A stretch of DNA of 64,000 nt, from positions 1,798,001 through 1,862,000 of the forward strand of contig NZ_DAJPEN010000001.1 of NCBI RefSeq assembly GCF_025993685.1. The letters run 5' to 3'. The notes beneath the pieces are model-generated. The model was not told where the DNA came from. It saw only the letters and a program-made list of their open reading frames with translations, and made no database searches. This stretch comes from Bacteroides mediterraneensis (lineage in GTDB: Bacteria > Bacteroidota > Bacteroidia > Bacteroidales > Bacteroidaceae). This document shows, piece after piece, positions 7,802 to 15,318 of the stretch. The translations under genes and the position numbers were made by a program. The stretch's first letter is position 1. Each line of letters opens with the position of its first letter.

Positions 7802-8578
7802 ATGAAGAAATACATCTTAGATTTGACAGTCACCGAGAACCTTCGCCTGCATGCGAACTACGTTCTCATCAAGCTGACGCAAGAGGCTCCCTTGCCCGAA
7901 ATGCTTCCGGGACAGTTCGCCGAAATCCGGGTGGACGGCTCGCCGACCACTTTCCTGCGTCGCCCCATTTCCATCAACTATGTAGATAGAGAGAAAAACG
8001 AAGTGTGGTTCCTCGTCCAGCTCGTGGGCGACGGTACCCGTAAACTGGCTACCGTAGAGAAAGGCGACACGGTGAATGTGGTGCTCCCGCTGGGCAACGG
8101 ATTCACGATACCGGATTCTCCCGACACCAAGGTACTGCTCGTGGGCGGCGGCGTAGGTACGGCTCCCATGCTCTACCTGGGTGAAGCCCTCCTGAAACGA
8201 GGATGCAAGCCGACCTTCCTGCTGGGTGCTCGCTCGCAGAACGACCTGCTCCAGCTGGAAGAGTTCAAAGCCCTCGGCGATGTGTACACCACCACCGAAG
8301 ACGGCAGCATGGGCGAAAAAGGATACGTCACCATGCACAGCGTACTGAAAGAAAAACGATTCGACCTGATTTGCACTTGCGGCCCGAAACCCATGATGGT
8401 GGCAGTGGCCAAGTATGCCAAGGCAGAAGGCATCGAATGTGAAGTGTCACTGGAAAACACCATGGCCTGCGGCGTCGGCGCCTGCCTCTGCTGCGTGGAA
8501 AAGACCGACGAGGGACATGTGTGCGTATGTAAAGAAGGTCCGGTATTTAATATAAAGAAACTATTATGGCAGATTTAA
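7802..8578 (+). CDS. pyrK: Dihydroorotate dehydrogenase B, electron transfer subunit
   Basis: The 258-residue flavoprotein has an N-terminal FAD-binding barrel (FLRRPISINYV motif, about residues 55-67), an NAD-binding Rossmann-like part (LLVGGGVGTAPM), and a C-terminal [2Fe-2S] cluster site with the four cysteines of CGVGACLCC...CVC. It passes electrons from the PyrD flavin to NAD+ in the oxidation of dihydroorotate to orotate (pyrimidine synthesis). Its end overlaps the pyrD start by 13 nt, so the two subunits are translationally coupled. Confidence 0.92.
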   Translation: MKKYILDLTVTENLRLHANYVLIKLTQEAPLPEMLPGQFAEIRVDGSPTTFLRRPISINYVDREKNEVWFLVQLVGDGTRKLATVEKGDTVNVVLPLGNGFTIPDSPDTKVLLVGGGVGTAPMLYLGEALLKRGCKPTFLLGARSQNDLLQLEEFKALGDVYTTTEDGSMGEKGYVTMHSVLKEKRFDLICTCGPKPMMVAVAKYAKAEGIECEVSLENTMACGVGACLCCVEKTDEGHVCVCKEGPVFNIKKLLWQI

Positions 8579-9477
8579 GCGTAAACATCGGTAAATTGAA
8601 CATGTCGAACCCGGTCATGACTGCATCGGGTACATTCGGATATGGACTGGAGTTCCAGGATTTCGTCGACCTGGAGAAAATCGGAGGCATCATCGTGAAG
8701 GGTACCACGCTCCACCATCGGGAAGGAAACCCTTATCCGCGTATGGCCGAAACACCCATGGGTATGCTCAATGCCGTGGGACTGCAGAACAAGGGCGTGC
8801 ATTATTTCGTAGACCACATCTATCCGCAGATTAAGGACATCCGTACGAACATGATTGTGAACGTGTCCGGCTCACAGGTGGAAGACTATGCCGAAACGGC
8901 TTCCATCATCAACGAACTGGAGAACATCCCGGCCATCGAGCTGAACATCTCCTGCCCGAACGTGAAGCAGGGAGGTATGGCTTTCGGTGTGACGGCCCAC
9001 GGAGCGGCCGAAGTGGTAAGCGCCGTGCGCAAGGTCTACAAGAAGACTTTGATTGTGAAGCTGTCGCCCAACGTGACCGACATCACCGAGATTGCCCGCG
9101 CGGCAGAAGGTGCCGGAGCCGACAGCGTGTCGCTCATCAACACCCTGCTGGGTATGGCCATCGACGCGGAGAAGCGCCGTCCGGTACTGTCTACCGTGAC
9201 CGGCGGTATGAGCGGTGCGGCCGTGAAACCCATCGCCCTGCGCATGGTATGGCAGGTGGCCAAGGCCGTGAAGATTCCGGTAGTAGGTCTGGGCGGTATC
9301 ATGAACTGGAAGGACGCCGTGGAATTCCTGCTGGCCGGTGCCACTGCCATCCAGATCGGTACGGCCAACTTCATCGACCCGGCCATCACCGTGAAAGTGG
9401 CCGAAGGCATCAACGAATATCTGGACCGTCACGGATACAGTTCCGTACGCGACATCATCGGAGCACTGGAAGTCTGA
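8566..9477 (+). CDS. pyrD: Dihydroorotate dehydrogenase B, catalytic subunit
   Basis: The 303-residue FMN-dependent TIM barrel is of the class 1B type. Landmarks are the GTFGYG stretch near the N-terminus, the catalytic-loop cysteine in ELNISCPNVKQGG, and the FMN phosphate site near GLGGIMNWKDA and GATAIQIGTAN. It oxidises dihydroorotate to orotate and works with PyrK as a heterotetramer. It overlaps pyrK and is followed by a terminator that is itself the first unit of a tandem repeat (9536-9619). Confidence 0.93.
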   Translation: MADLSVNIGKLNMSNPVMTASGTFGYGLEFQDFVDLEKIGGIIVKGTTLHHREGNPYPRMAETPMGMLNAVGLQNKGVHYFVDHIYPQIKDIRTNMIVNVSGSQVEDYAETASIINELENIPAIELNISCPNVKQGGMAFGVTAHGAAEVVSAVRKVYKKTLIVKLSPNVTDITEIARAAEGAGADSVSLINTLLGMAIDAEKRRPVLSTVTGGMSGAAVKPIALRMVWQVAKAVKIPVVGLGGIMNWKDAVEFLLAGATAIQIGTANFIDPAITVKVAEGINEYLDRHGYSSVRDIIGALEV

Positions 9478-9518
9478 AAACCGACTTTTCAGGGCCCGAA
9501 AAACAGGCATAGAAAAAT

Positions 9519-9557
9519 GTCCTTGCGTTCGTCACAAAACGCAAGGACGTTTTCTTT
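9519..9557 (+). terminator. Intrinsic terminator after pyrD
   Basis: GTCCTTGCGTT (9519-9529) pairs with AACGCAAGGAC (9538-9548) and is followed by a T-rich stretch. Confidence 0.75.
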
Positions 9558-9619
9558 TAAACGCAAGTGCGTTTTACCTAAAACGTAAAGGCGTTTTAAA
9601 TGAAACGCACTTGCGTTTT
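9536..9619. repeat. Tandem 22-nt palindromic repeat, four units
   Basis: Units of 18 nt start at 9536, 9558, 9580 and 9602, an exact 22-nt period. The core is AAAACGYA-N2-TRCGTTTT; the best copies are 9558-9575 and 9602-9619. The 4-nt spacers differ. The same family forms a second array at 18643-18748. No coding potential. Confidence 0.85.
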
Positions 9620-9651
9620 GAAATGCCCTGAAATGATTGGATTACACACAC

Positions 9652-9678
9652 TATTCTCGTCAGAATATGACGAGAATA
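9652..9678. repeat. Perfect 11-bp inverted repeat
   Basis: TATTCTCGTCA and TGACGAGAATA flank a 5-nt loop between the tandem repeat and the trmD stop. It has no T run on either side, so it is not an obvious terminator. Confidence 0.6.
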
Positions 9679-9749
9679 ATTGATTCCGGAAATGAAATCA
9701 CCCGCTGTCATTCCACTTCCGAAAAAGTCCGCCAAAAGACGAGTCTCAT

Positions 9750-10430
9750 TTATTTCTCTTCCAGCAAATCCGGACGCAAACGCTTCGTCCGTTCGAGCGA
9801 CTGCTGGAACTCCCATTCACGAATCTTCGCTTCATGCCCCGACAGCAGGATGTCGGGCACCTTCCAGCCCTTGTAGTCTGCCGGACGGGTGTACACCGGA
9901 GGAGCCAGCAGGTTGTCCTGGAACGAATCGGACAAGGCCGACTGCTCATCGGAAATCACTCCCGGGATGATGCGGACAATGGAGTCGGCAATCACCGCCG
10001 CCGCCAGCTCACCGCCCGTCAGCACATAGTCGCCGATACTGATTTCCTTCGTGATGAAATGCTCGCGGATACGGTAGTCGATGCCCTTGAAATGCCCGCA
10101 CAGGATAATCAGGTTCTGCGACAACGACAGCGTGTTCGCCATCTTCTGGTTGAACTGCTCCCCGTCGGGCGTCGTGAAAATCACCTCGTCGTAGTCCCGT
10201 TCCGCCTTCAGCGCGGAGATACAACGGTCAATCGGCTCAATCTTCATCACCATGCCCGCACATCCCCCGAACGGATAGTCGTCCACCTTGCGGTAGCGGT
10301 CGTACGCGTAGTCGCGCAAATTGTGGATGTGAATCTCGGCAATTCCTTTCTTCTGTGCCCGGCTCATGATGGAGTAATTGAAGAACCCTTCAATCATTTC
10401 AGGCAATACGGTTATAATGTCTATTCTCAT
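9750..10430 (-). CDS. trmD: tRNA (guanine37-N1)-methyltransferase
   Basis: The 226-residue SPOUT methyltransferase shows the trefoil-knot motifs LCGHFKGIDYR and ISIGDYVLTGGELAA. It methylates G37 of tRNAs to prevent frameshifting. The start at 10430 (MRIDIITVLPE) matches the family; the longer reading frame to 10490 runs into the divergent promoter region. It faces ligA, with back-to-back -7 boxes at 10451-10479. Confidence 0.93.
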   Translation of the reverse strand: MRIDIITVLPEMIEGFFNYSIMSRAQKKGIAEIHIHNLRDYAYDRYRKVDDYPFGGCAGMVMKIEPIDRCISALKAERDYDEVIFTTPDGEQFNQKMANTLSLSQNLIILCGHFKGIDYRIREHFITKEISIGDYVLTGGELAAAVIADSIVRIIPGVISDEQSALSDSFQDNLLAPPVYTRPADYKGWKVPDILLSGHEAKIREWEFQQSLERTKRLRPDLLEEK

Positions 10431-10450
10431 TTGTCTGCGATTGTTTTTTG

Positions 10451-10479
10451 CAAAAGTACGAATATTTTTGCTACTTTTG
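10451..10479. promoter_or_regulatory. Divergent trmD/ligA promoters
   Basis: TACTTTTG occurs on the minus strand at 10451-10458 (towards trmD) and on the plus strand at 10472-10479 (towards ligA), both matching TAnnTTTG. The two 8-bp boxes form an inverted repeat, so the promoters overlap. A TTTG at 10447-10450 fits the -33 box of ligA with a 21-bp spacer. Confidence 0.65.
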
Positions 10480-10504
10480 CATGAAAACATTCCTCTTTAA
10501 TGTC

Positions 10505-12505
10505 ATGACAGAAATAGAAAGAATCGACCAACTGCGTGAAGAATTGCACACGCACAACCATAACTACTACATTCTCAATGCCCCCACCATCAGCGACCAG
10601 GAGTTCGACCGCCTGATGCGCGAACTGCAGGACCTGGAGGCGAAACATCCCGAACACTACGACCCGAACTCGCCGAGCGTGCGCGTGGGCAGCGACCTGA
10701 ACAAGGAGTTCCGCCAGGTGGAACACAAGTATCCCATGCTCTCGCTGGGCAACACGTATTCCGAGGCGGAAGTCCGGGAGTTCTACGAACGGGTGCGGAA
10801 GGCACTGAACGAGGATTTCGAAATCTGCTGTGAACTGAAGTTCGACGGGACGTCCATCTCGCTGACCTACGAAGACGGGCAGCTGGTGCAGGCGGTGACC
10901 CGCGGCGACGGCGTGCGGGGCGACGATGTGACGGACAACGTGAAGACCATCCGTTCCATCCCGTTGCGCCTGTCGGGCGAAGGCTATCCCCGCCAGTTTG
11001 AAATCCGTGGCGAGATTCTGATGCCGTGGACGGTGTTCGAGGAATTGAACCGCGAACGGGAGGAACGCGAGGAACCGCTGTTTGCCAACCCGCGCAATGC
11101 GGCATCGGGCACGCTCAAGTCGCAGAACTCGGCGGTGGTGGCTTCGCGCAAGCTCGACGCATACCTATATTATTTATTAGGGGAAGAGTTGCCGCACGAC
11201 GGGCACTATGAGAACTTGCAGGAGGCCGCACGCTGGGGCTTCAAGATTTCCTCGCACATGCGCAAGGTGCGCACACTGCAGGAGGTGTTCGACTTCATCA
11301 ACTACTGGGACCTGGAGCGCAAGAACCTGCCGGTGGCTACCGACGGCATCGTGCTGAAGGTAAACTCCCTGCGCCAGCAGCGCAACCTGGGCTATACAGC
11401 CAAGTCGCCGCGCTGGGCCATCGCCTACAAGTTCCAGGCAGAGCAGGCATGCACCAAGCTGCTGAAGGTGACGTATCAGGTGGGACGTACGGGGGCCGTC
11501 ACTCCCGTGGCCAACCTGGAGCCGGTACAGCTTTCGGGAACGGTGGTGAAGCGGGCCTCGCTCCACAATGCCGACATCATCGAGGCGCTCGACCTGCACC
11601 TGGGCGACATGGTGTACGTGGAAAAGGGAGGCGAAATCATCCCGAAGATTACGGGGGTGGACAAGGACGCACGTCCGGCAGGCAGCGAGAAGGTGACTTT
11701 CATCACGCACTGTCCGGAGTGCGGCAGCAAGCTGGTGCGCTACGAAGACGAGGCGGCCCACTACTGCACGAACGAGGACGGCTGTCCCACGCAAATCAAG
11801 GGACGCATCGAGCATTTCATCAGCCGCCGCGCGATGAACATCGAGGGACTGGGTCCGGAGACGGTCGACCAGTTCTATCAGGAGGGACTGATTCACGACG
11901 TGGCCGACCTCTATACGTTGCAGGCAGCCGACATCTGCCGTCTGAACCGTATGGGCGAGAAATCGGCCGAGAACATCATCCAGGGAGTGGAGAAGTCGAA
12001 GACCGTGCCCTACGAACGGGTACTCTTTGCCTTGGGCATCCGCTTTGTGGGCGAGACCGTGGCCAAGAAGGTGGCGCGGGCGTTCCCATCCATCGACCAG
12101 CTGAAGGCGGCCACACTGGACGACCTGATTCACGTGGACGAAATCGGCGAGAAGATTGCGCAGAGCATCCTGCGTTATTTCCATAGCGAGAAGAACCTGG
12201 AGCTCATCGAACGCCTGCGCGAAGCCGGACTGCAGATGGCGGTGAGCGAAGAAGAGACGGCCGGACAGACCGACAGGCTGCAAGGCCAGTCCATCGTCAT
12301 CAGCGGAGTGTTTGCCCGCCATTCACGCGACGAGTACAAGGCGCTCATCGAAAAGCACGGTGGAAAGAACGTGGGCAGCATCTCCAAGAAGACGAGCTTC
12401 ATTCTGGCCGGGGAAAACATGGGTCCCAGCAAGCTGGAAAAGGCCCAGAAACTTGGCATCCGCATCGTCAACGAGGACGAGTTTCTCGGGATGATTGGCG
12501 AGTGA
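10505..12505 (+). CDS. ligA: NAD+-dependent DNA ligase
   Basis: The 666-residue protein has the full LigA order. An N-terminal Ia domain contacts NMN, then the adenylation domain has KxDG with the adenylated Lys112. After these come the OB fold, the four-cysteine zinc finger (CPECGSK...CPTQIKG region), helix-hairpin-helix repeats, and a C-terminal BRCT domain from about residue 590. It seals nicks in replication and repair. The start at 10505 fits the family length and lies about 20 nt downstream of the predicted transcription start. An upstream in-frame ATG would lie in the promoter. Confidence 0.95.
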   Translation: MTEIERIDQLREELHTHNHNYYILNAPTISDQEFDRLMRELQDLEAKHPEHYDPNSPSVRVGSDLNKEFRQVEHKYPMLSLGNTYSEAEVREFYERVRKALNEDFEICCELKFDGTSISLTYEDGQLVQAVTRGDGVRGDDVTDNVKTIRSIPLRLSGEGYPRQFEIRGEILMPWTVFEELNREREEREEPLFANPRNAASGTLKSQNSAVVASRKLDAYLYYLLGEELPHDGHYENLQEAARWGFKISSHMRKVRTLQEVFDFINYWDLERKNLPVATDGIVLKVNSLRQQRNLGYTAKSPRWAIAYKFQAEQACTKLLKVTYQVGRTGAVTPVANLEPVQLSGTVVKRASLHNADIIEALDLHLGDMVYVEKGGEIIPKITGVDKDARPAGSEKVTFITHCPECGSKLVRYEDEAAHYCTNEDGCPTQIKGRIEHFISRRAMNIEGLGPETVDQFYQEGLIHDVADLYTLQAADICRLNRMGEKSAENIIQGVEKSKTVPYERVLFALGIRFVGETVAKKVARAFPSIDQLKAATLDDLIHVDEIGEKIAQSILRYFHSEKNLELIERLREAGLQMAVSEEETAGQTDRLQGQSIVISGVFARHSRDEYKALIEKHGGKNVGSISKKTSFILAGENMGPSKLEKAQKLGIRIVNEDEFLGMIGE

Positions 12506-12583
12506 GGGACTTCCATTCCTTTACAATTTATTTATAAAAGGCAAAAAAACGATTAAATATATAGGTTAAGTTGAAAATATTCG

Positions 12584-12591
12584 TACTTTTG
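12584..12591 (+). promoter_or_regulatory. -7 box for dapA
   Basis: TACTTTTG matches TAnnTTTG, 30 nt before the dapA ATG. Confidence 0.55.
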
Positions 12592-12621
12592 TACACTCGT
12601 TAAAGCGTTTATATTTCATTT

Positions 12622-13515
12622 ATGATAGCAAGAAGACTGAAAGGAATGGGGGTGGCTCTGATTACTCCCTTCAAGAACGACGGCAGCGTGGACTATGAAG
12701 CGTTGTTGAGACTCGTTGAATATCAGGTACAAAACGGGGTGGATTTCCTTTGTGTGCTGGGAACCACCGCAGAGACACCGACACTGACAGAAGAAGAAAA
12801 AAGGCAAATCAAGAAGGTGGTGATAGAACGCGTCAACGGCCGTGTGCCCATCCTGCTGGGTATCAGCAGCAACTGTACGCAGACTGTGCTCAACACCCTG
12901 AAAAACGAAGACTTCACGGGAGTGGATGCCGTACTGGTGGCCGTTCCTTATTACAATAAACCTTCGCAGGAAGGCATTTACCAGCATTACAAGGCCATCG
13001 CCGAAGCGACCAAACTTCCAGTAGTGCTCTATAATGTGCCTGGACGTACGGGCGTGAACATGACGGCCGAAACGACTCTGCGGCTGGCGCGCGACTTCAA
13101 GAACATCGTGGCCATCAAGGAAGCTTCGGGCAACATCTCGCAGATGGACGACATCATCAAGAACAAGCCAGAGAATTTCGACGTGATTTCGGGCGACGAC
13201 GGCATCACCTTCCCGCTGATTACGCTGGGTGCCGTGGGAGTCATCTCGGTCATCGGAAACGCTTTCCCGCGAGAGTTCAGCCGCATGACCCGTCTGGCAC
13301 TGGCAGGCGACTACAGCAGTGCGCTGACCATCCACCACAAGTTTACGGAGCTGTTCAAGCTGCTCTTTGTCGACGGTAACCCGGCCGGTGTGAAGGCCAT
13401 GCTCAGTATGATGGGCATGATTGAGAACCGCCTGCGTCTGCCGCTGGTACCCACGCGCATCACCACCTACGAGCAGATGCGCCGCATTCTGGACGAACTG
13501 AAAGTAAGATGCTAA
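12622..13515 (+). CDS. dapA: 4-hydroxy-tetrahydrodipicolinate synthase
   Basis: The 297-residue TIM barrel belongs to the class I aldolase DHDPS family. Lys166 (in VAIKEASGN) is the Schiff-base lysine and Tyr137 (in YNVPGRTG) the catalytic tyrosine; GTTAET forms the substrate loop. It condenses pyruvate with aspartate semialdehyde, the first step to lysine and diaminopimelate for peptidoglycan. It is a single-gene unit: own promoter before it and a strong terminator at 13559-13607 after it. Confidence 0.94.
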   Translation: MIARRLKGMGVALITPFKNDGSVDYEALLRLVEYQVQNGVDFLCVLGTTAETPTLTEEEKRQIKKVVIERVNGRVPILLGISSNCTQTVLNTLKNEDFTGVDAVLVAVPYYNKPSQEGIYQHYKAIAEATKLPVVLYNVPGRTGVNMTAETTLRLARDFKNIVAIKEASGNISQMDDIIKNKPENFDVISGDDGITFPLITLGAVGVISVIGNAFPREFSRMTRLALAGDYSSALTIHHKFTELFKLLFVDGNPAGVKAMLSMMGMIENRLRLPLVPTRITTYEQMRRILDELKVRC

Positions 13516-13558
13516 GGAGAATACTCCTTGCATCTTCTCATGCCTACAAGGCAATAAA

Positions 13559-13607
13559 AAAGAGATTTCAAAAACCGAGGAGGGATTTGAAATCTCTTTG
13601 CTTTTTG
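13559..13607. terminator. Terminator between dapA and a convergent gene
   Basis: AAAGAGATTTCAAA pairs perfectly with TTTGAAATCTCTTT (14 bp), followed by GCTTTTTG. It serves dapA and perhaps also the convergent gene at 13642. Confidence 0.8.
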
Positions 13608-13641
13608 TTGTATCCATGTCATCTTCTGTAAGGGGCGGGCA

Positions 13642-14145
13642 TCAGCCTTTGGCTGTGTGCAGCAGCGATGCCAGTTCAGAGGGGCTCACGTTCTTTGCGA
13701 CAATCACCCCGCGGTCATCTACAAGGCAGTTGATGAAACCGTGCTTCAGGTCGTACGACTTGAAAATCTCTGAATTCTCACCCTCCATTTCCTGATAGAC
13801 GTTATCGCCGATACCGTCTTGTGCGACTGCCGTCCGGAAAACCGACGGATAGCGGTCGAACGAAATGGAAATCATCTCAACACGGGCATCATCCGAAACC
13901 ACATGGTGCAATCTGGCATTGCGGGTACGCGACGTGGCATCGTAACTGGCCCAGAAGCTCAGCAGAATGTAATTGCCTTTGGGGGCTTGCAGGCTGAGCG
14001 GCTGCTTTTCGTTTCCGAGCACTAACTCCGGAGCCTGCGCCCCGACGGGAAGTTTCTCGGTGGGAGTATTTCTCTTGTCGAATGACAGAGAAATCAAGGA
14101 ACTGAATACTAATACAACAAAAAACCACTTTACATTTTTGAGCAT
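13642..14145 (-). CDS. Thioredoxin-fold protein without the CXXC site
   Basis: The 167-residue protein has an N-terminal signal or anchor segment (residues 1-22) and a TlpA/AhpC-TSA-like thioredoxin fold: VGAQAPELVLG at the start, ILLSFWASYDATSR where active members have WAxWCxxC, and a cis-Pro-like region near VDDRGVIVAKN. Both active-site cysteines are replaced (Tyr-Asp-Ala-Thr), so redox activity is unlikely. It may be a structural or binding derivative in the periplasm. It is a single minus-strand gene with its own promoter. Confidence 0.75.
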   Translation of the reverse strand: MLKNVKWFFVVLVFSSLISLSFDKRNTPTEKLPVGAQAPELVLGNEKQPLSLQAPKGNYILLSFWASYDATSRTRNARLHHVVSDDARVEMISISFDRYPSVFRTAVAQDGIGDNVYQEMEGENSEIFKSYDLKHGFINCLVDDRGVIVAKNVSPSELASLLHTAKG

Positions 14146-14266
14146 GTAATTTGATTTTAGTTAATACTATCCGGTACTGTGTCCTTACAGTGATTTCCTG
14201 CCCGGAACATTACTTCTGCGGCGGAACGGAGGTCCCTTCCGCCACGTGAATCTGGGAAATCCGGTG

Positions 14267-14274
14267 CAAATATA
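14267..14274 (-). promoter_or_regulatory. -7 box and structured leader of the thioredoxin-like gene
   Basis: The minus strand reads TATATTTG. The predicted leader to 14145 is about 115 nt and contains the hairpin GGCGGAA/TTCCGCC and two smaller stem-loops, unusually long and structured for this window. Confidence 0.4.
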
Positions 14275-14321
14275 CGGTTTATTTCCCGAAAAGATTCAAA
14301 GAAGTCTGTTATTTTATGTTT

Positions 14322-15191
14322 TTAAGCATAATTTTTAAGTTTCATCTGTAGCATTTCTCCATTTTCGGCCACATATACGTATTTGTCTACATCCCTGTCT
14401 TCCACTTCTATACGGTAATAATTGCCGTCGGTAGTCTCAAAATAATCCACGTCGTCCACCCGCATGCCGCTGCCGGTGAGTTCGGCCAGCGCCTGACACA
14501 CTTCTTCGGGAAGGGTATCCATTTCGTAGCGGCCGATTTCATAGGTGGTGTGCACCCAAGAGAGAACTCCGCCGGCATCCTGCTGATAGAATACCTCTTT
14601 CTGGCGGCCTCCATCGCGGATTTCCACTTCAATGCCTTTCCGGTCTTCCTCGATATCCAGAATCACAGCCTGCGGATATCGCTCCATCACCAGGTCTTTC
14701 ACTTCTGCTGTCTGTCCGGGAGCCACGGGCAGGCGGTCGCCCCATTCCGTATTCTCACGGAGCAGCGTACCGTCTTCCAGATAGGTAAGCTCATACTCCC
14801 GTTCGCCCGATTCCACTTCAATCACGTAAATCACGTCCATACCGCTCTTTTCAATCATGTCCACATCGTCCATCCGCCAGGAGGCGTATGCGCTGGCCGC
14901 AAAAGCCTCCAATACGGCTTGCGGAAGCTGCCTGAACGGCAGGTCATATTCCGTCATCACCCATACGCCGTCGGGAGTGAACCAGGCCTTGTTCTCATAA
15001 CCGTTGCCCATGAATTCGGCTTCATAGAATTCGCCGTTCCGCTCCCAGTCCACACGGGAGGCATTGGGGTATCTGCTGTCGAATGCCGCCTGCAAATCGG
15101 CTGATACCTGTACATGATCGTCGTCTTTATCACAGCTTGTCAGGCCGACCACACCCAGTGTCATCATGGCCCAGAATACAAATTTCTTCAT
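14322..15191 (-). CDS. PepSY-like (DUF2874-type) lipoprotein
   Basis: The 289-residue protein starts with a lipoprotein signal peptide ending in the lipobox LTSC (Cys20). It then has at least two related PepSY-like/BLIP-like modules: AAFDSRYPNASRVDWERNG with FYEAEFMGNGYENKAWF, and VMERYPQAVILDIEED with IEVEIRDGGRQKEVFY. Such proteins are common periplasmic or surface lipoproteins of Bacteroides; their ligand is not known. It is transcribed alone, divergent from the patatin-like gene. Confidence 0.8.
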   Translation of the reverse strand: MKKFVFWAMMTLGVVGLTSCDKDDDHVQVSADLQAAFDSRYPNASRVDWERNGEFYEAEFMGNGYENKAWFTPDGVWVMTEYDLPFRQLPQAVLEAFAASAYASWRMDDVDMIEKSGMDVIYVIEVESGEREYELTYLEDGTLLRENTEWGDRLPVAPGQTAEVKDLVMERYPQAVILDIEEDRKGIEVEIRDGGRQKEVFYQQDAGGVLSWVHTTYEIGRYEMDTLPEEVCQALAELTGSGMRVDDVDYFETTDGNYYRIEVEDRDVDKYVYVAENGEMLQMKLKNYA

Positions 15192-15283
15192 AACCTATGT
15201 CCTTTTTTCATTTATCTGTGGCAAAGATTGCACCTGATTCTGAAAAGAATTTGAAATTTTCCCCGCAGATGAAAAAATATGCC

Positions 15284-15291
15284 TATATTTG
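15284..15291 (+). promoter_or_regulatory. -7 box of the patatin-like gene
   Basis: TATATTTG matches TAnnTTTG, 28 nt before the ATG at 15319. A TTG start at 15289 would lie inside this box and was not used. Confidence 0.55.
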
Positions 15292-15318
15292 AGGTACACA
15301 ACTTGGAACATTCACTAC

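Noticed and set aside
11177..12322. A long minus-strand open frame opposite ligA
   Set aside because: It is a shadow of the ligA codons: low-complexity His/Leu/Val-rich composition, no domain resemblance, no start signal. ligA itself is intact.
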